A model generated the notes under the pieces. That model was not told the origin of the DNA. It saw only the letters and a program-made list of their open reading frames with translations, and did not search any database. DNA of 38,288 nucleotides, taken from the NCBI RefSeq assembly GCF_000003605.2, contig NW_003130219.1:1-38288 (forward strand), in the 5' to 3' direction. A program made the position numbers and the translations under genes. Below are positions 1 through 12,490 of the stretch, piece after piece; the first letter of the stretch is position 1, and the number at the start of each line of letters is the position of its first letter. Source of the stretch: Saccoglossus kowalevskii. Lineage: Eukaryota > Hemichordata > Enteropneusta > Harrimaniidae.

Positions 1-171
1 TCAGTGTTATGTAACCAACAATGTATTAACTCGTTTGTTGGGTATCCCACAGTGTATTTAACCTGTGTGTTATGTAACCCACAATGTATTAACTCGTTTG
101 TTGGATAACCCACAGTGTATTTAACCTGTGTGTTATGTAACCCACACTGTATTAACTCGTTTGTTGGGTAT

Positions 172-195
172 CCCACAGTGTATTTAACCTGTGGG
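172..195 (+). repeat. Inverted repeat, 7-bp stem, in a 65-bp monomer
   Basis: CCCACAG and CTGTGGG form a perfect 7-bp inverted repeat around the 10-base loop TGTATTTAAC. In ordinary monomers the stem is 5 bp (CACAG/CTGTG), because CTGTGTG replaces CTGTGGG. The longer stem is specific to units with the run of G before CTATGAAACC (a +2 length class). It recurs at many such units, for example near 1,810, 4,160, 7,320, 14,970, 17,620, 27,940, 34,310 and 35,140. Confidence 0.7.
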
Positions 196-392
196 GGCTA
201 TGAAACCCACACTGTATTAACTCGTTTGTTGGGCATCCCACAGTGTATTTAACCTGTGTGCTATGTAACCAACAATGTATTAACTCGTTTGTTGGGTATC
301 CCACAGTGTATTTAACCTGTGTGCTATGTAACTCACAATGTATTAACTCGTTTGTTGGGTATCCCACAGTGTATTTAACCTGTGTGTTATGT

Positions 393-404
393 AATCACCC
401 ATTG
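393..404 (+). repeat. +1 length-variant monomer marker, AATCACCCATTG (F1)
   Basis: AATCACCCATTG replaces AACCCACAATG and adds one base, giving a 64-bp unit. Further copies begin near 1,466, 3,681, 5,009, 12,147, 15,187, 16,388, 17,840, 18,286, 21,380, 22,514, 28,153, 34,531 and 35,353: fourteen in all. Their spacing is irregular (1,073, 2,215, 1,328, then 7,138 and so on), so there is no single higher-order period. The next unit is usually GGACATCC, often followed by ACCGGTGTGCTTTG. Confidence 0.85.
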
Positions 405-2394
405 TATTAACTCGTTTGTTGGACTTCCCACAGTGTATTTAACCGGTGTGCTTTGTAACCAACAATGTATTAACTCGTTTGTTGGGTATTCCACAGTGTA
501 TTTAACCTGTGTGCTATGTAACCAACAATGTATTAACTCGTTTGTTGGGTAACCCACAGTGTATTTAACCTGTGTGTTATGTAACCCACAATGTATTAAC
601 TTGTTTGTTAGGTATCCCACAGTGTATTTAACCAGTGTGTTATGTAACCCACAGTGTATTAACTCGTTTGTTGGGCATCCCACAGTGTATTTAACCAGTG
701 TGTTATGTAACCCACAATGTATTAACTCGTTTGTTGGGTATCCCACAGTGTATTTAACCAGTGTGCTATGTAACCCACAATGTATTAACTCGTTTGTTGG
801 GTATCCCACAGTGTATTTAACCTGTGAACTATGTACCCACAATGTATTAACTCGTTTGTTGGGTATCCCACAGTGTATTTAACCTGTTTGCTATGTAACC
901 CACAATGTATTAACTCGTTTGTTGGGTATCCCACAGTGTATTTAACCTGTGTGTTATGTAACCCACACTGTATTAACTCGTTTGTTGAGTATCCAACAGT
1001 GTATATAACCTGTGTGTTATGTAACCCACAATGTATTAACTCGTTTGTTGGGTATCCCACAGTGTATTTAACCTGTGTGCTATGTAACCCACACTTTATT
1101 AACTCGTTTGTTGGGTATCCCACAGTGTATTTAACCTGTGTGTTATGTAACCCACAATGTATTAACTCGTTTGTTGAATAACCCACAGTGTATTTAACCT
1201 GTGTGTTATGTAACCTACACTGTATTAACTCGTTTGTTGGGTATCCCACAGTGTATTTAACCTGTGCGGGCTATGAAACCCACACTGTATTAACTCGTTT
1301 GTTGGGCATCCCACAGTGTATTTAACCTGTGTGCTATGTAACCAACAATGTATTAACTCGTTTGTTAGGTATCCCACAGTGTATTTAACCTGTGTGCTAT
1401 GTAACTCACAATGTATTAACTCGTTTGTTGGGTATCCCACAGTGTATTTAACCTGTGTGTTATGTAATCACCCATTGTATTAACTCGTTTGTTGGACATC
1501 CCACAGTGTATTTAACCGGTGTGCTTTGTAACCAACAATGTATTAACTCGTTTGTTGGGTATTCCACAGTGTATTTAACCTGTGTGCTATGTAACCAACA
1601 ATGTATTAACTCGTTTGTTGGGTAACCCACAGTGTATTTAACCTGTGTGTTATGTAACCCACAATGTATTAACTTGTTTGTTAGGTATCCCACAGTGTAT
1701 TTAACCAGTGTGTTATGTAACCCACAGTGTATTAACTCGTTTGTTGGGTATCCCACAGTGTGTTTAACCTGTGAGCAATATAACCCACACTGTATTAACT
1801 CGTTTGTTGGGTATCCCACAGTGTATTTAATCTGTGGGGGTAATGAAACCCACACTGTATTAACTCGTTTGCTGGGTATCCCACAGTGTATTTAACCTGT
1901 GTGCTATGTAACTCACAATGTATTAACTCGTTTGTTGGGTATCCCAAAGTGTATTTAAGCTGTGTGTTATGTAACCCACAATGTATTAACTCGTTTGATG
2001 GGTATCCCACAGTGTATTTAACCTGTGAACTATGTACCCACAATGTATTAACTCGTTTGTTGGGTATCCCACAGTGTATTTAACCTGTGTGCTATGTAAC
2101 CCACAATGTATTAACTCGTTTTTGGGTATCCCACAGTGTATTTAACCTGTGTGCCAAGTAACCCACAATGTATTAACTCGTTTGTTGGGTATCCCACAGT
2201 GTATTTTAACCTGTGTGTTATGTAACCCACAGTGTATTAACTCATCTGTTTGGTATCCCACAGTGTATTTAACCTGTGTGCTTTGTAACCCACAATGTAT
2301 TAACTCATTTGTTGGGTATCCCACAGTGTATATAACCTGCGTGTTATGTAACCCACAATGTATTAACTCGTTTGTTGGGTATCCCACAGTGTAT

Positions 2395-3214
2395 TTAACC
2401 TGTTTGCTATGTAACCCACAATGTATTAACTCGTTTGTTGGGTATCCCACAGTGTATTTAACCTGTGTGCCATGTAATCCACAATGTATTAACTCGTTTG
2501 TTGGGTATCCCACAGTGTATTTAATCTGTTGGGGGCTATGAAACCCACACTGTATTATCTCGTTTGTTGGGTATCCCACAGTGTATTTAACCTGTGTGCT
2601 ATGTAACTCACAATGTATTAACTCGTTTGTTGGGTATCCCACAGTTTATTTAACCTGTGTGTTATATAACTCACAATGTATTAACTCGTTTGTTGGGTAT
2701 CCCACAGTGTATTTAACATGTGTGCTATGTAACCCACACTTTATTAACTCGTTTGTTGGGTATCCCACAGTGTATTTAACCAGTGTGTTATGTAACCAAC
2801 AATGTATTAACTCGTTTGTTGGGTATCCCACAGTGTATTTAACCTGTTTGCTATGTAACCCACAATGTATTAACTCGTTTGTTGGGTATCCCACAGTGTA
2901 TTTAAACTGTGTGCCATGTAATCCACAATGTATTAACTCGTTTGTTGGGTATCCCACAGTGTATTTAATCTGTTGGGGGCTATGAAACCCACACTGTATT
3001 ATCTCGTTTGTTGGGTATCCCACAGTGTATTTAACCTGTGTGCTATGTAACTCACAATGTATTAACTCGTTTGTTGGGTATCCCACAGTTTATTTAACCT
3101 GTGTGTTATATAACTCACAATGTATTAACTCGTTTGTTGGGTATCCCACAGTGTATTTAACATGTGTGCTATGTAACCCACACTTTATTAACTCGTTTGT
3201 TGGGTATCCCACAG
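2395..3214 (+). repeat. 444-bp tandem duplication (F5)
   Basis: About 2,395-2,770 matches about 2,839-3,214 at offset 444. Both copies carry TTTGCTATG, GTGCCATGTAATCC, the rare CTGTTGGGGGCTATG (+3 bases) and TATTATCTCG. They also share ACAGTTTATTTAACC and AACATGTGTGCTATG. The offset is 7 monomers (441) plus 3, accounted for by the +3 unit. The remaining monomer of each period (2,770-2,838) is not shared. Confidence 0.8.
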
Positions 3215-3339
3215 TTTATTTAACCTGTGTGTTATATAACTCACAATGTATTAACTCGTTTGTTGGGTATCCCACAGTGTATTTAACATGTGTGCTATGT
3301 AACCCACACTTTATTAACTCGTTTGTTGGGTATCCCACA
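3088..3339 (+). repeat. 126-bp dimer tandemly duplicated
   Basis: 3,088-3,213 and 3,214-3,339 read identically base for base. Each holds a GTTTATTTAACC/TTATATAACTCAC unit followed by an ACATGTGTGCTATG/CACTTTATTAAC unit. A third copy of the same dimer lies at about 2,644-2,769. Identity and direct adjacency indicate a very recent two-monomer duplication. Confidence 0.9.
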
Positions 3340-6252
3340 GTGTATTTAACCTGTGTGTTATGTAACCCACAATGTATTAACTCGTTTGTTGGATAACCCA
3401 CAGTGTATTTAACCTGTGTGTTATGTAACCCACACTGTATTAACTCGTTTGTTGGGTATCCCACAGTGTATTTAACCTGTGGGGGCTATGAAACCCACAC
3501 TGTATTAACTCGTTTGTTGGGCATCCCACAGTGTATTTAACCTGTGTGCTATGTAACCAACAATGTATTAACTCGTTTGTTGGGTATCCCACAGTGTATT
3601 TAACCTGTGTGCTATGTAACTCACAATGTATTAACTCGTTTGTTGGGTATCCCACAGTGTATTGAACCTGTGTGTTATGTAATCACCCATTGTATTAACT
3701 CGTTTGTTGGACATCCCACAGTGTATTTAACCGGTGTGCTTTGTAACCAACAATGTATTAACTCGTTTGTTGGGTATTCCACAGTGTATTTAACCTGTGT
3801 GCTATGTAACCAACAATGTATTAACTCGTTTGTTGGGTAACCCACAGTGTATTTAACCTGTGTGTTATGTAACCCACAATGTATTAACTTGTTTGTTAGG
3901 TATCCCACAGTGTATTTAACCAGTGTGTTATGTAACCCACAGTGTATTAACTCGTTTGTTGGGCATCCCACAGTGTGTTTAACCTGTGAGCTATATAACC
4001 CACACTGTATTAACTCGTTTGTTGGGTATCCCACAGTGTATTTAACCTGTTTGCTATGTAACCCACAATGTATTAACTCGTTTGTTGGGTATCCCACAGT
4101 GTATTTAACCTGTGTGCCATGTAATCCACAATGTATTAACTCGTTTGTTGGGTATCCCACAGTGTATTTAATCTGTGGGGGCTATGAAACCCACAATGTA
4201 TTATCTCGTTTGTTGGGTATCCCACAGTGTATTTAACCTGTGTGCTATGTAACTCACAATGTATTAACTCGTTTGTTGGGTATCCCACAGTGTATTTAAC
4301 CTGTGTGTTATATAACTCACAATGTATTAACTCGTTTGTTGGGTATCCCACAGTGTATTTAACCTGTGTGCTATGTAACCCACACTGTATTAACTCGTTT
4401 GTTGGGTATCCCACAGTGTATTTAACTTGTGTGCTATGTAACCCACAATGTATTAACTCGTTTGTTGGGTATCCCACAGTGTATTTAACCTGTGTGTCAT
4501 GTAACCCACAATGTATTAACTCGTTTGTTGGGCATCCCACAGTGTATTTAACCTGTGAACTATGTAACCCACAATATATTAACTCGTTTGTTGGGTATCC
4601 CACAGTGTATTTAACCAGTGTGTTATGTAACCAACAATGTATTAACTCGTTTGTTGGGTATCCCACAGTGTATTTAACCTGTGTGTTATGTAACCCACAA
4701 TGTATTAACTCGTTTGTTGGATAACCCACAGTGTATTTAACCTGTGTGTTATGTAACCCACACTGTATTAACTCGTTTGTTGGGTATCCCACAGTGTATT
4801 TAACCTGTGGGGGCTATGAAACCCACACTGTATTAACTCGTTTGTTGGGCATCCCACAGTGTATTTAACCTGTGTGCTATGTAACCAACAATGTATTAAC
4901 TCGTTTGTTGGGTATCCCACAGTGTATTTAACCTGTGTGCTATGTAACTCACAATGTATTAACTCGTTTGTTGGGTATCCCACAGTGTATTTAACCTGTG
5001 TGTTATGTAATCACCCATTGTATTAACTCGTTTGTTGGACATCCCACAGTGTATTTAACCGGTGTGCTTTGTAACCAACAATGTATTAACTCGTTTGTTG
5101 GGTATTCCACAGTGTATTTAACCTGTGTGCCAAGTAACCCACAATGTATTAACTCGTTTGTTGGGTATCCCACAGTGTATTTTAACCTGTGTGTTATGTA
5201 ACCCACAGTGTATTAACTCATCTGTTTGGTATCCCACAGTGTATTTAACCTGTGTGCTTTGTAACCCACAATGTATTAACTCATTTGTTTGGTATCCCAC
5301 AGTGTATATAACCTGCGTGTTATGTAACCCACAATGTATTAACTCGTTTGTTGGGTATCCCACAGTGTATTTAACCTGTTTGCTATGTAACCCACAATGT
5401 ATTAACTCGTTTGTTGGGTATCCCACAGTGTATTTAACCTGTGTGCCATGTAATCCACAATGTATTAACTCGTTTGTTGGGTATCCCACAGTGTATATAA
5501 TCTGTGGGGGCTATGAAACCCACACTGTATTATCTCGTTTGTTGGGTATCCCACAGTGTATTTAACCTGTGTGCTATGTAACTCACAATGTATTAACCCG
5601 TTTGTTGGGTATCCCACAGTGTATTTAACCTGTGTGTTATATAACTCACAATGTATTAACTCGTTTGTTGGGTATCCCACAGTGTATTTAACCTGTGTGC
5701 TATGTAACCCACACTGTATTAACTCGTTTGTTGGGTATCCCACAGTGTATTTAACCTGTGTGCTATGTAACCCACAATGTATTAACTCGTTTGTTGGGTA
5801 TCCCACAGTGTATTTAACCTGTGTGCTATGTAACCCACAATGTATTAACTCGTTTGTTGGGTATCCCACAGTGTATTTAACCTGTGTGTTATGTAACCCA
5901 CACTGTATTAACTCGTTTGTTGAGTATCCAACAGTGTATATAACCTGTGTGTTATGTAACCCACAATGTATTAACTCGTTTGTTGGGTATCCCACAGTGT
6001 ATTTAACCTGTGTGCTATGTAACCCACACTTTATTAACTCGTTTGTTGGGTATCCCACACTGTGTATTTAACCAGTGTGTTATGTAACCAACAATGTATT
6101 AACTCGTTTGTTGGGCATCCCACAGTGTATTTAACCTGTGAGCTATGTAACCCACACTGTATTAACTCGTGTGTTGGGTATCCCACAGTGTATTTAACCT
6201 GTGTGGGCTATGAAACCCACACTGTATTAACTCGTTTGTTGGGTATCCCACA

Positions 6253-7254
6253 GTGTATTTAACCTGTGTGCTATGTAATCCACAATTTATTAACTCGTTA
6301 GTTGGGTATCCCATAGAGTATTTAACATGTGTGTTATGTAACCCACACTGTATTAACTCGTTTGTTGGGTATCCCAAAGTCTATTTAACATGTTTGTTAT
6401 GTAACCCACAATGTATTAACTCGTTTGTTGGGTATCCCACAGTGTATTTAATCTGTGAACTATGTAATCCACAATGTATTAACTCGTTTCTTGGGCATTC
6501 CACAGTGTATTTAACCTGTGTGCTATGTAACCCACAATGTATTAACTCGTTTGTTGGGTATCCCACAGTGTATTTAACCTATGTGTTATGTAACCCACAG
6601 TGTATTAACTCGTCTGTTAGGTATCCCACAGTGTATTTAACCTGTGTGCTATGAAACCCACACTGTATTAACTCATTTGTTGGGTATCCCACAGTGTATT
6701 TAACCTGTGAACTATGTAACCCACAATATATTAACTCGTTTGTTGGGTATCCCACAGTGTATATAACCTGTGTGTCATGTAACCCACACTGTATTAACTC
6801 ATTTGTTGGGTATCCCACAGTGTATATAACCTGTGTGTTATGTAACCCACAATGTATTAACTCGTTTGTTGGGTATCCCACAGTGTATTTAACCTGTGAA
6901 CTATGTAACCCACAATATATTAACTCGTTTGTTGGGCATTCCACAGTGTATTTAACTTGTGTGCTATGTAACCCACAATGTATTAACTCGTTTGTTGGGT
7001 ATCCCACAGTGTATTTAACCTGTGTGTCATGTAACCCACAATGTATTAACTCGTTTGTTGGGCATCCCACAGTGTATTTAACCTGTGAACTATGTAACCC
7101 ACAATATATTAACTCGTTTGTTGGGTATCCCACAGTGTATTTAACCAGTGTGTTATGTAACCAACAATGTATTAACTCGTTTGTTGGGTATCCCACAGTG
7201 TATTTAACCTGTGTGTTATGTAACCCACAATGTATTAACTCGTTTGTTGGATAA
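6253..7254 (+). repeat. F4 block, copy without the 6-base insertion
   Basis: Marked by CATAGAGTATTTAAC (near 6,312), CCAAAGTCTATTTAAC (near 6,374), CGTTTCTTGGGCATTCC (near 6,486), CTGTTAGGTATCCC (near 6,613) and CAATATATTAAC units. Copies lie at about 13,958-14,902, 24,829-25,812 and 26,352-27,335. This copy has ACCTATGTGTTATG near 6,578; the other three have ACCTACATGTATGTG, a 6-base insertion. The 13,958 copy also lacks a GTGTCATG unit that this copy keeps near 7,022. Confidence 0.8.
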
Positions 7255-7559
7255 CCCACAGTGTATTTAACCTGTGTGTTATGTAACCCACACTGTATTA
7301 ACTCGTTTGTTGGGTATCCCACAGTGTATTTAACCTGTGGGGGCTATGAAACCCACACTGTATTAACTCGTTTGTTGGGCATCCCACAGTGTATTTAACC
7401 TGTGTGCTATGTAACCAACAATGTATTAACTCGTTTGTTGGGTATCCCACAGTGTATTTAACCTGTGTGTTATGTAACCCACAATGTATTAACTCGTTTG
7501 ATGGGTATCCCACAGTGTATTTAACCTGTGAACTATGTACCCACAATGCATTAACTCGT

Positions 7560-8215
7560 TTGTTGGGTATCCCACAGTGTATTTAACCTGTGTGCTATGT
7601 AACCCACAATGTATTAACTCGTTTTTGGGTATCCCACAGTGTATTTAACCTGTGTGCCAAGTAACCCACAATGTATTAACTCGTTTGTTGGGTATCCCAC
7701 AGTGTATTTTAACCTGTGTGTTATGTAACCCACAGTGTATTAACTCATCTGTTTGGTATCCCACAGTGTATTTAACCTGTGTGCTTTGTAACCCACAATG
7801 TATTAACTCATTTGTTTGGTATCCCACAGTGTATATAACGTGCGTGTTATGTAACCCACAATGTATTAACTCGTTTGTTGGTTATCCCACAGTGTATTTA
7901 ACCTGTTTGCTATGTAACCCACAATGTATTAACTCGTTTGTTGGGTATCCCACAGTGTATTTAATCTGTGGGGGCTATGAAACCCACACTGTATTATCTC
8001 GTTTGTTGGGTATCCCACAGTGTATTTAACCTGTGTGCTATGTAACTCACAATGTATTAACTCGTTTGTTGGGTATCCCACAGTGTATTTAACCTGTGTG
8101 TTATATAACTCACAATGTATTAACTCGTTTGTTGGGTATCCCACAGTGTATTTAACCTGTGTGCTATGTAACCCACACTTTATTAACTCGTTTGTTGGGT
8201 TTCCCACAGTGTATT
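7560..8215 (+). repeat. Segment copied at 11,094-11,749 (offset 3,534)
   Basis: The F2 end (CGTTTTTGGG, GTGCCAAGTAACC, GTATTTTAACC, CATCTGTTTGG) and the following F5 units match the segment at about 11,094-11,749. Both have the rare ATAACGTGCGTG and TTGGTTATCCC sites and the TTGGGTTTCCC end. Confidence 0.7.
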
Positions 8216-8569
8216 TAACCGGTGTGCTTTGTAACCAACAATGTATTAACTCATTTGTTGGGTATCCCACAGTGTATATAACCTGTGTGCTATGTAACCA
8301 ACAATGTATTAACTCGTTTGTTGGGTAACCCACAGTGTATTTAACCTGTGTGTTATGTAACCCACAATGTATTAACTTGTTTGTTAGGTATCCCACAGTG
8401 TATTTAACCAGTGTGTTATGTAACCCACAGTGTATTAACTCGTTTGTTGGGCATCCCACAGTGTGTTTAACCTGTGAGCTATATAACCCACACTGTATTA
8501 ACTCGTTTGTTGGGTATCCCACAGTGTATTTAATCTGTGGGGGTAATGAAACCCACACTGTAATAACTC

Positions 8570-8645
8570 GTTTGTTGGTATCCTACCTGTGTATTTAACC
8601 TGTGTGCTATGTACCAACATGTATTACTCGTTTTCTGGTATCCCA
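8570..8645 (+). repeat. Damaged monomer patch with clustered single-base indels
   Basis: Within about 75 bases the sequence departs from its relatives (for example about 10,150-10,215) at six or more sites. Examples are TTGGTATCC for TTGGGTATCC, CTACCTGTG for CTACAGTG, GTACCAACATG for GTAACCAACAATG, TATTACTCG for TATTAACTCG, and TTTTCTGGTATCC for TTTGCTGGGTATCC. Most are losses of one base from a run. This may be genuine decay, or poor consensus at an assembly join. Confidence 0.75.
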
Positions 8646-9125
8646 CAGTGTATTTAACCTGTGTGCTATGTAACCCACAATGTATTAACTCGTTTGTTGG
8701 GTATCCCACAGTGTATTTAACCTGTGTGCTATGTAACCCACAATGTATTAACTCGTTTGTTGGGTATCCCACAGTGTATTTAACCTGTGTGTTATGTAAC
8801 CCACACTGTATTAACTCGTTTGTTGAGTATCCAACAGTGTATATAACCTGTGTGTTATGTAACCCACAATGTATTAACTCGTTTGTTGGGTATCCCACAG
8901 TGTATTTAACCTGTGTGCTATGTAACCCACACTTTATTAACTCGTTTGTTGGGTATCCCACAGTGTATTTAACCAGTGTGTTATGTAACCAACAATGTAT
9001 TAACTCGTTTGTTGGGTATCCCACAGTGTATTTAACCTGTGTGTTATGTAACCCACAATGTATTAACTCGTTTGTTGGATAACCCACAGTGTATTTAACC
9101 TGTGTGTTATGTAACCCACACTGTA

Positions 9126-10000
9126 TTAACTCGTTTGTTGGGTATCCCACAGTGTATTTAACCTGTGGGGGCTATGAAATGCACACTGTATTAACTCGTT
9201 TGTTGGGTATCCAACAGTGTATTTAACCTGTGTGCTATGTAACCAACAATGTATTAACTCGTTTGTTGGGTATCCCACAGTGTATTTAACTTGCGTGATA
9301 TGTAACCCATAATGTATTAACTCGTCTGTAGGGTATCCCACAGTGTATTTAACCTGTGTGCTATGAAACCCACACTGTATTAACTCGTTTGTTGGGTATT
9401 CCACAGTGTATTTCACCTGTGTGTTATGTAACCCACACTGTATTAACTCGTTTGTTGGGTATCCCATAGTGTATTTAACCTGTGTGCTATGTAACCCACA
9501 ATGTATTAACTCGTTTGTTGGGCATCCCACAGTGTATTTAACCTGTGTGCTATGTCACCCACAACGTATTAACTCGTTTGTTGGGTATCACACAGTGTAT
9601 TTAACCTGTGTGCTATGTAACCCGCAATGTATTAACTCGTTTGTTGGGCATCTCACAGTGTATTTAACATGTGTGCAATGTAACCCACACTGTATTAACT
9701 CGTTTTTTGGGTATCCCACAGTGTATTTAACTAGTGTGTTATGTAACCAACAATGTATTAACTTGTTTGTTGGGTATCCCACAGTGTATTTAACCTGTGT
9801 GTTATGCAACCCACAATGTATTAACTCGTTTGTTGGGTATCCCACAGTGTATTTAAACTGTGTGTTATGTAACCCACAATGTATTAACTCGTTTGTTGGG
9901 CATCCCACAGTGTATTTAACCTGCGAGCTATGTAACCCACACTGTATTAACTCGTTTGTTGGGTATCCCACAGTGTATTTAACCAGTGTGGGCTATGTAA
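9126..10000 (+). repeat. F3 block, copy 1
   Basis: The order of markers is GAAATGCACAC, ACCCATAATG, CTGTAGGGTATCC, GTATTTCACC, CCCATAGTG, GTCACCCACAACG with TATCACACAG, CCCGCAATG with CATCTCACAG, CGTTTTTTGGG, AACTAGTG, AACTTGTTTG, TTATGCAACC, AAACTGTG, GAGCTATG. Copies lie at about 20,200-21,100, 23,917-24,835 (offset 14,791), 28,358-29,279, and partially at 29,280-29,659 and 32,830-33,360. This copy has GTGCAATGTAAC near 9,675 where the others have GTGCTATGTAAC. Confidence 0.8.
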
Positions 10001-10165
10001 CCCACAGTGTATTAACTCGTTTGTTGGGCATCCCACAGTGTGTTTTACCTGTGCGCTATATAACCCACACTGTATTAACTCGTTTGTTGGGTATCCCACA
10101 GTGTATTTAATCTGTGGGGGTAATGAAACCCACACTGTATTAACTCGTTTGTTGGGTATCCTACA

Positions 10166-11553
10166 GTGTATTTAACCTGTGTGCTATGTAACCAACAATG
10201 TATTAACTCGTTTGCTGGGTATCCCACAGTGTATTTAACCTGTGTGCTATGTAACTCACAATGTATTAACTCGTTTGTTGGGTATCCCAAAGTGTATTTA
10301 AGCTGTGTGTTATGTAACCCACAATGTATTAACTCGTTTGATGGGTATCCCACAGTGTATTTAACCTGTGAACTATGTACCCACAATGTATTAACTCGTT
10401 TGTTGGGTATCCCACAGTGTATTTAACCTGTGTGCTATGTAACCCACAATGTATTAACTCGTTTTTGGGTATCCCACAGTGTATTTAACCTGTGTGCCAA
10501 GTAACCCACAATGTATTAACTCGTTTGTTGGGTATCCCACAGTGTATTTTAACCTGTGTGTTATGTAACCCACAGTGTATTAACTCATCTGTTTGGTATC
10601 CCACAATGTATTTAACCTGTGTGCTTTGTAACCCACAATGTATTAACTCATTTGTTGGGTATCCCACAGTGTATATAACGTGCGTGTTATGTAACCCACA
10701 ATGTATTAACTCGTTTGTTGGTTATCCCACAGTGTATTTAACCTGTTTGCTATGTAACCCACAATGTATTAACTCGTTTGTTGGGTATCCCACAGTGTAT
10801 TTAATCTGTGGGGGCTATGAAACCCACACTGTATTATCTCGTTTGTTGGGTATCCCACAGTGTATTTAACCTGTGTGCTATGTAACCTACAATGTATTAA
10901 ATCGTTTGCTGGGTATCCCACAGTGTATTTAACCTGTGTGCTATGTAACTCACAATGTATTAACTCGTTTGTTGGGTATCCCAAAGTGTATTTAAGCTGT
11001 GTGTTATGTAACCCACAATGTATTAACTCGTTTGATGGGTATCCCACAGTGTATTTAACCTGTGAACTATGTACCCACAATGTATTAACTCGTTTGTTGG
11101 GTATCCCACAGTGTATTTAACCTGTGTGCTATGTAACCCACAATGTATTAACTCGTTTTTGGGTATCCCACAGTGTATTTAACCTGTGTGCCAAGTAACC
11201 CACAATGTATTAACTCGTTTGTTGGGTATCCCACAGTGTATTTTAACCTGTGTGTTATGTAACCCACAGTGTATTAACTCATCTGTTTGGTATCCCACAA
11301 TGTATTTAACCTGTGTGCTTTGTAACCCACAATGTATTAACTCATTTGTTGGGTATCCCACAGTGTATATAACGTGCGTGTTATGTAACCCACAATGTAT
11401 TAACTCGTTTGTTGGTTATCCCACAGTGTATTTAACCTGTTTGCTATGTAACCCACAATGTATTAACTCGTTTGTTGGGTATCCCACAGTGTATTTAATC
11501 TGTGGGGGCTATGAAACCCACACTGTATTATCTCGTTTGTTGGGTATCCCACA
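10166..11553 (+). repeat. 694-bp tandem duplication (F2 + F5)
   Basis: 10,166-10,859 and 10,860-11,553 are near-identical. They differ at a few sites, such as AACCAACAATG versus AACCTACAATG and TAACTCGTTTGC versus TAAATCGTTTGC at the start. The unit is 11 monomers (693) plus 1. Its length variants sum to exactly that: -1 (GTACCCAC), -1 (CGTTTTTGGG), +1 (TATTTTAACC), +2 (GGGGGCTATG). The private CCCACAATGTATTTAACC is in both copies, so the duplication is recent. Confidence 0.88.
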
Positions 11554-11744
11554 GTGTATTTAACCTGTGTGCTATGTAACTCACAATGTATTAACTCGTT
11601 TGTTGGGTATCCCACAGTGTATTTAACCTGTGTGTTATATAACTCACAATGTATTAACTCGTTTGTTGGGTATCCCACAGTGTATTTAACCTGTGTGCTA
11701 TGTAACCCACACTTTATTAACTCGTTTGTTGGGTTTCCCACAGT

Positions 11745-12490
11745 GTATTTAACCAGTGTGTTATGTAACCAACAATGTATTAACTCGTTTGTTGGGTATC
11801 CCACAGTGTATTTAACCTGTGTGTTATGTAACCCACAATGTATTAACTCGTTTGTTGGATAACCCACAGTGTATTTAACCTGTGTGTTATGTAACCCACA
11901 CTGTATTAACTCGTTTGTTGGGTATCCCACAGTGTATTTAACCTGTGAGGGCTATGAAACCCACACTGTATTAACTCGTTTGTTGGGCATCCCACAGTGT
12001 ATTTAACCTGTGTGCTATGTAACCAACAATGTATTAACTCGTTTGTTGGGTATCCCACAGTGTATTTAACCTGTGTGCTATGTAACTCACAATGTATTAA
12101 CTCGTTTGTTGGGTATCCCACAGTGTATTTAACCTGTGTGTTATGTAATCACCCATTGTATTAACTCGTTTGTTGGACATCCCACAGTGTATTTAACCGG
12201 TGTGCTTTGTAACCAACAATGTATTAACTCATTTGTTGGGTATCCCACAGTGTATATAACCTGTGTGCTATGTAACCAACAATGTATTAACTCGTTTGTT
12301 GGGTAACCCACAGTGTATTTAACCTGTGTGTTATGTAACCCACAATGTATTAACTTGTTTGTTAGGTATCCCACAGTGTATTTAACCAGTGTGTTATGTA
12401 ACCCACAGTGTATTAACTCGTTTGTTGGGCATCCCACAGTGTGTTTAACCTGTGAGCTATATAACCCACACTGTATTAACTCGTTTGTTG
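11745..12490 (+). repeat. F1 segment copied at 14,785-15,530 (offset 3,040)
   Basis: The two segments agree in unit order from the ACCAGTGTG/AACCAACAATG unit through TAATCACCC, ACCGG, AACTTGTTTGTTAGG and GAGCTATATAACCC. They differ in the ACCGG region: one copy has CATTTGTTGGGTATCC with TATATAACC, the other CGTTTGTTGGGTATTCC with TATTTAACC. The copies have therefore accumulated or exchanged changes. Confidence 0.65.

Larger units (their letters stand above)
70..1733 (+). repeat. 1,073-bp tandem duplication (F1 blocks)
   Basis: About 70-660 matches about 1,143-1,733 at a constant offset of 1,073 bp. Shared landmarks include the TTGGATAACC or TTGAATAACC site, the GGGGGCTATGAAACC or GCGGGCTATGAAACC unit, TAATCACCCATTG (393 and 1,466), ACCGGTGTGCTTTG, and AACTTGTTTGTTAGG. 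The offset equals 17 monomers (1,071) plus 2, which matches the length variants inside it (+2, +1, -1). Confidence 0.8.

Noticed and set aside
548-590. TATA-like promoters at TATTTAA
   Set aside because: The motif is part of every repeat unit, hundreds of times, with no associated gene or other promoter element.
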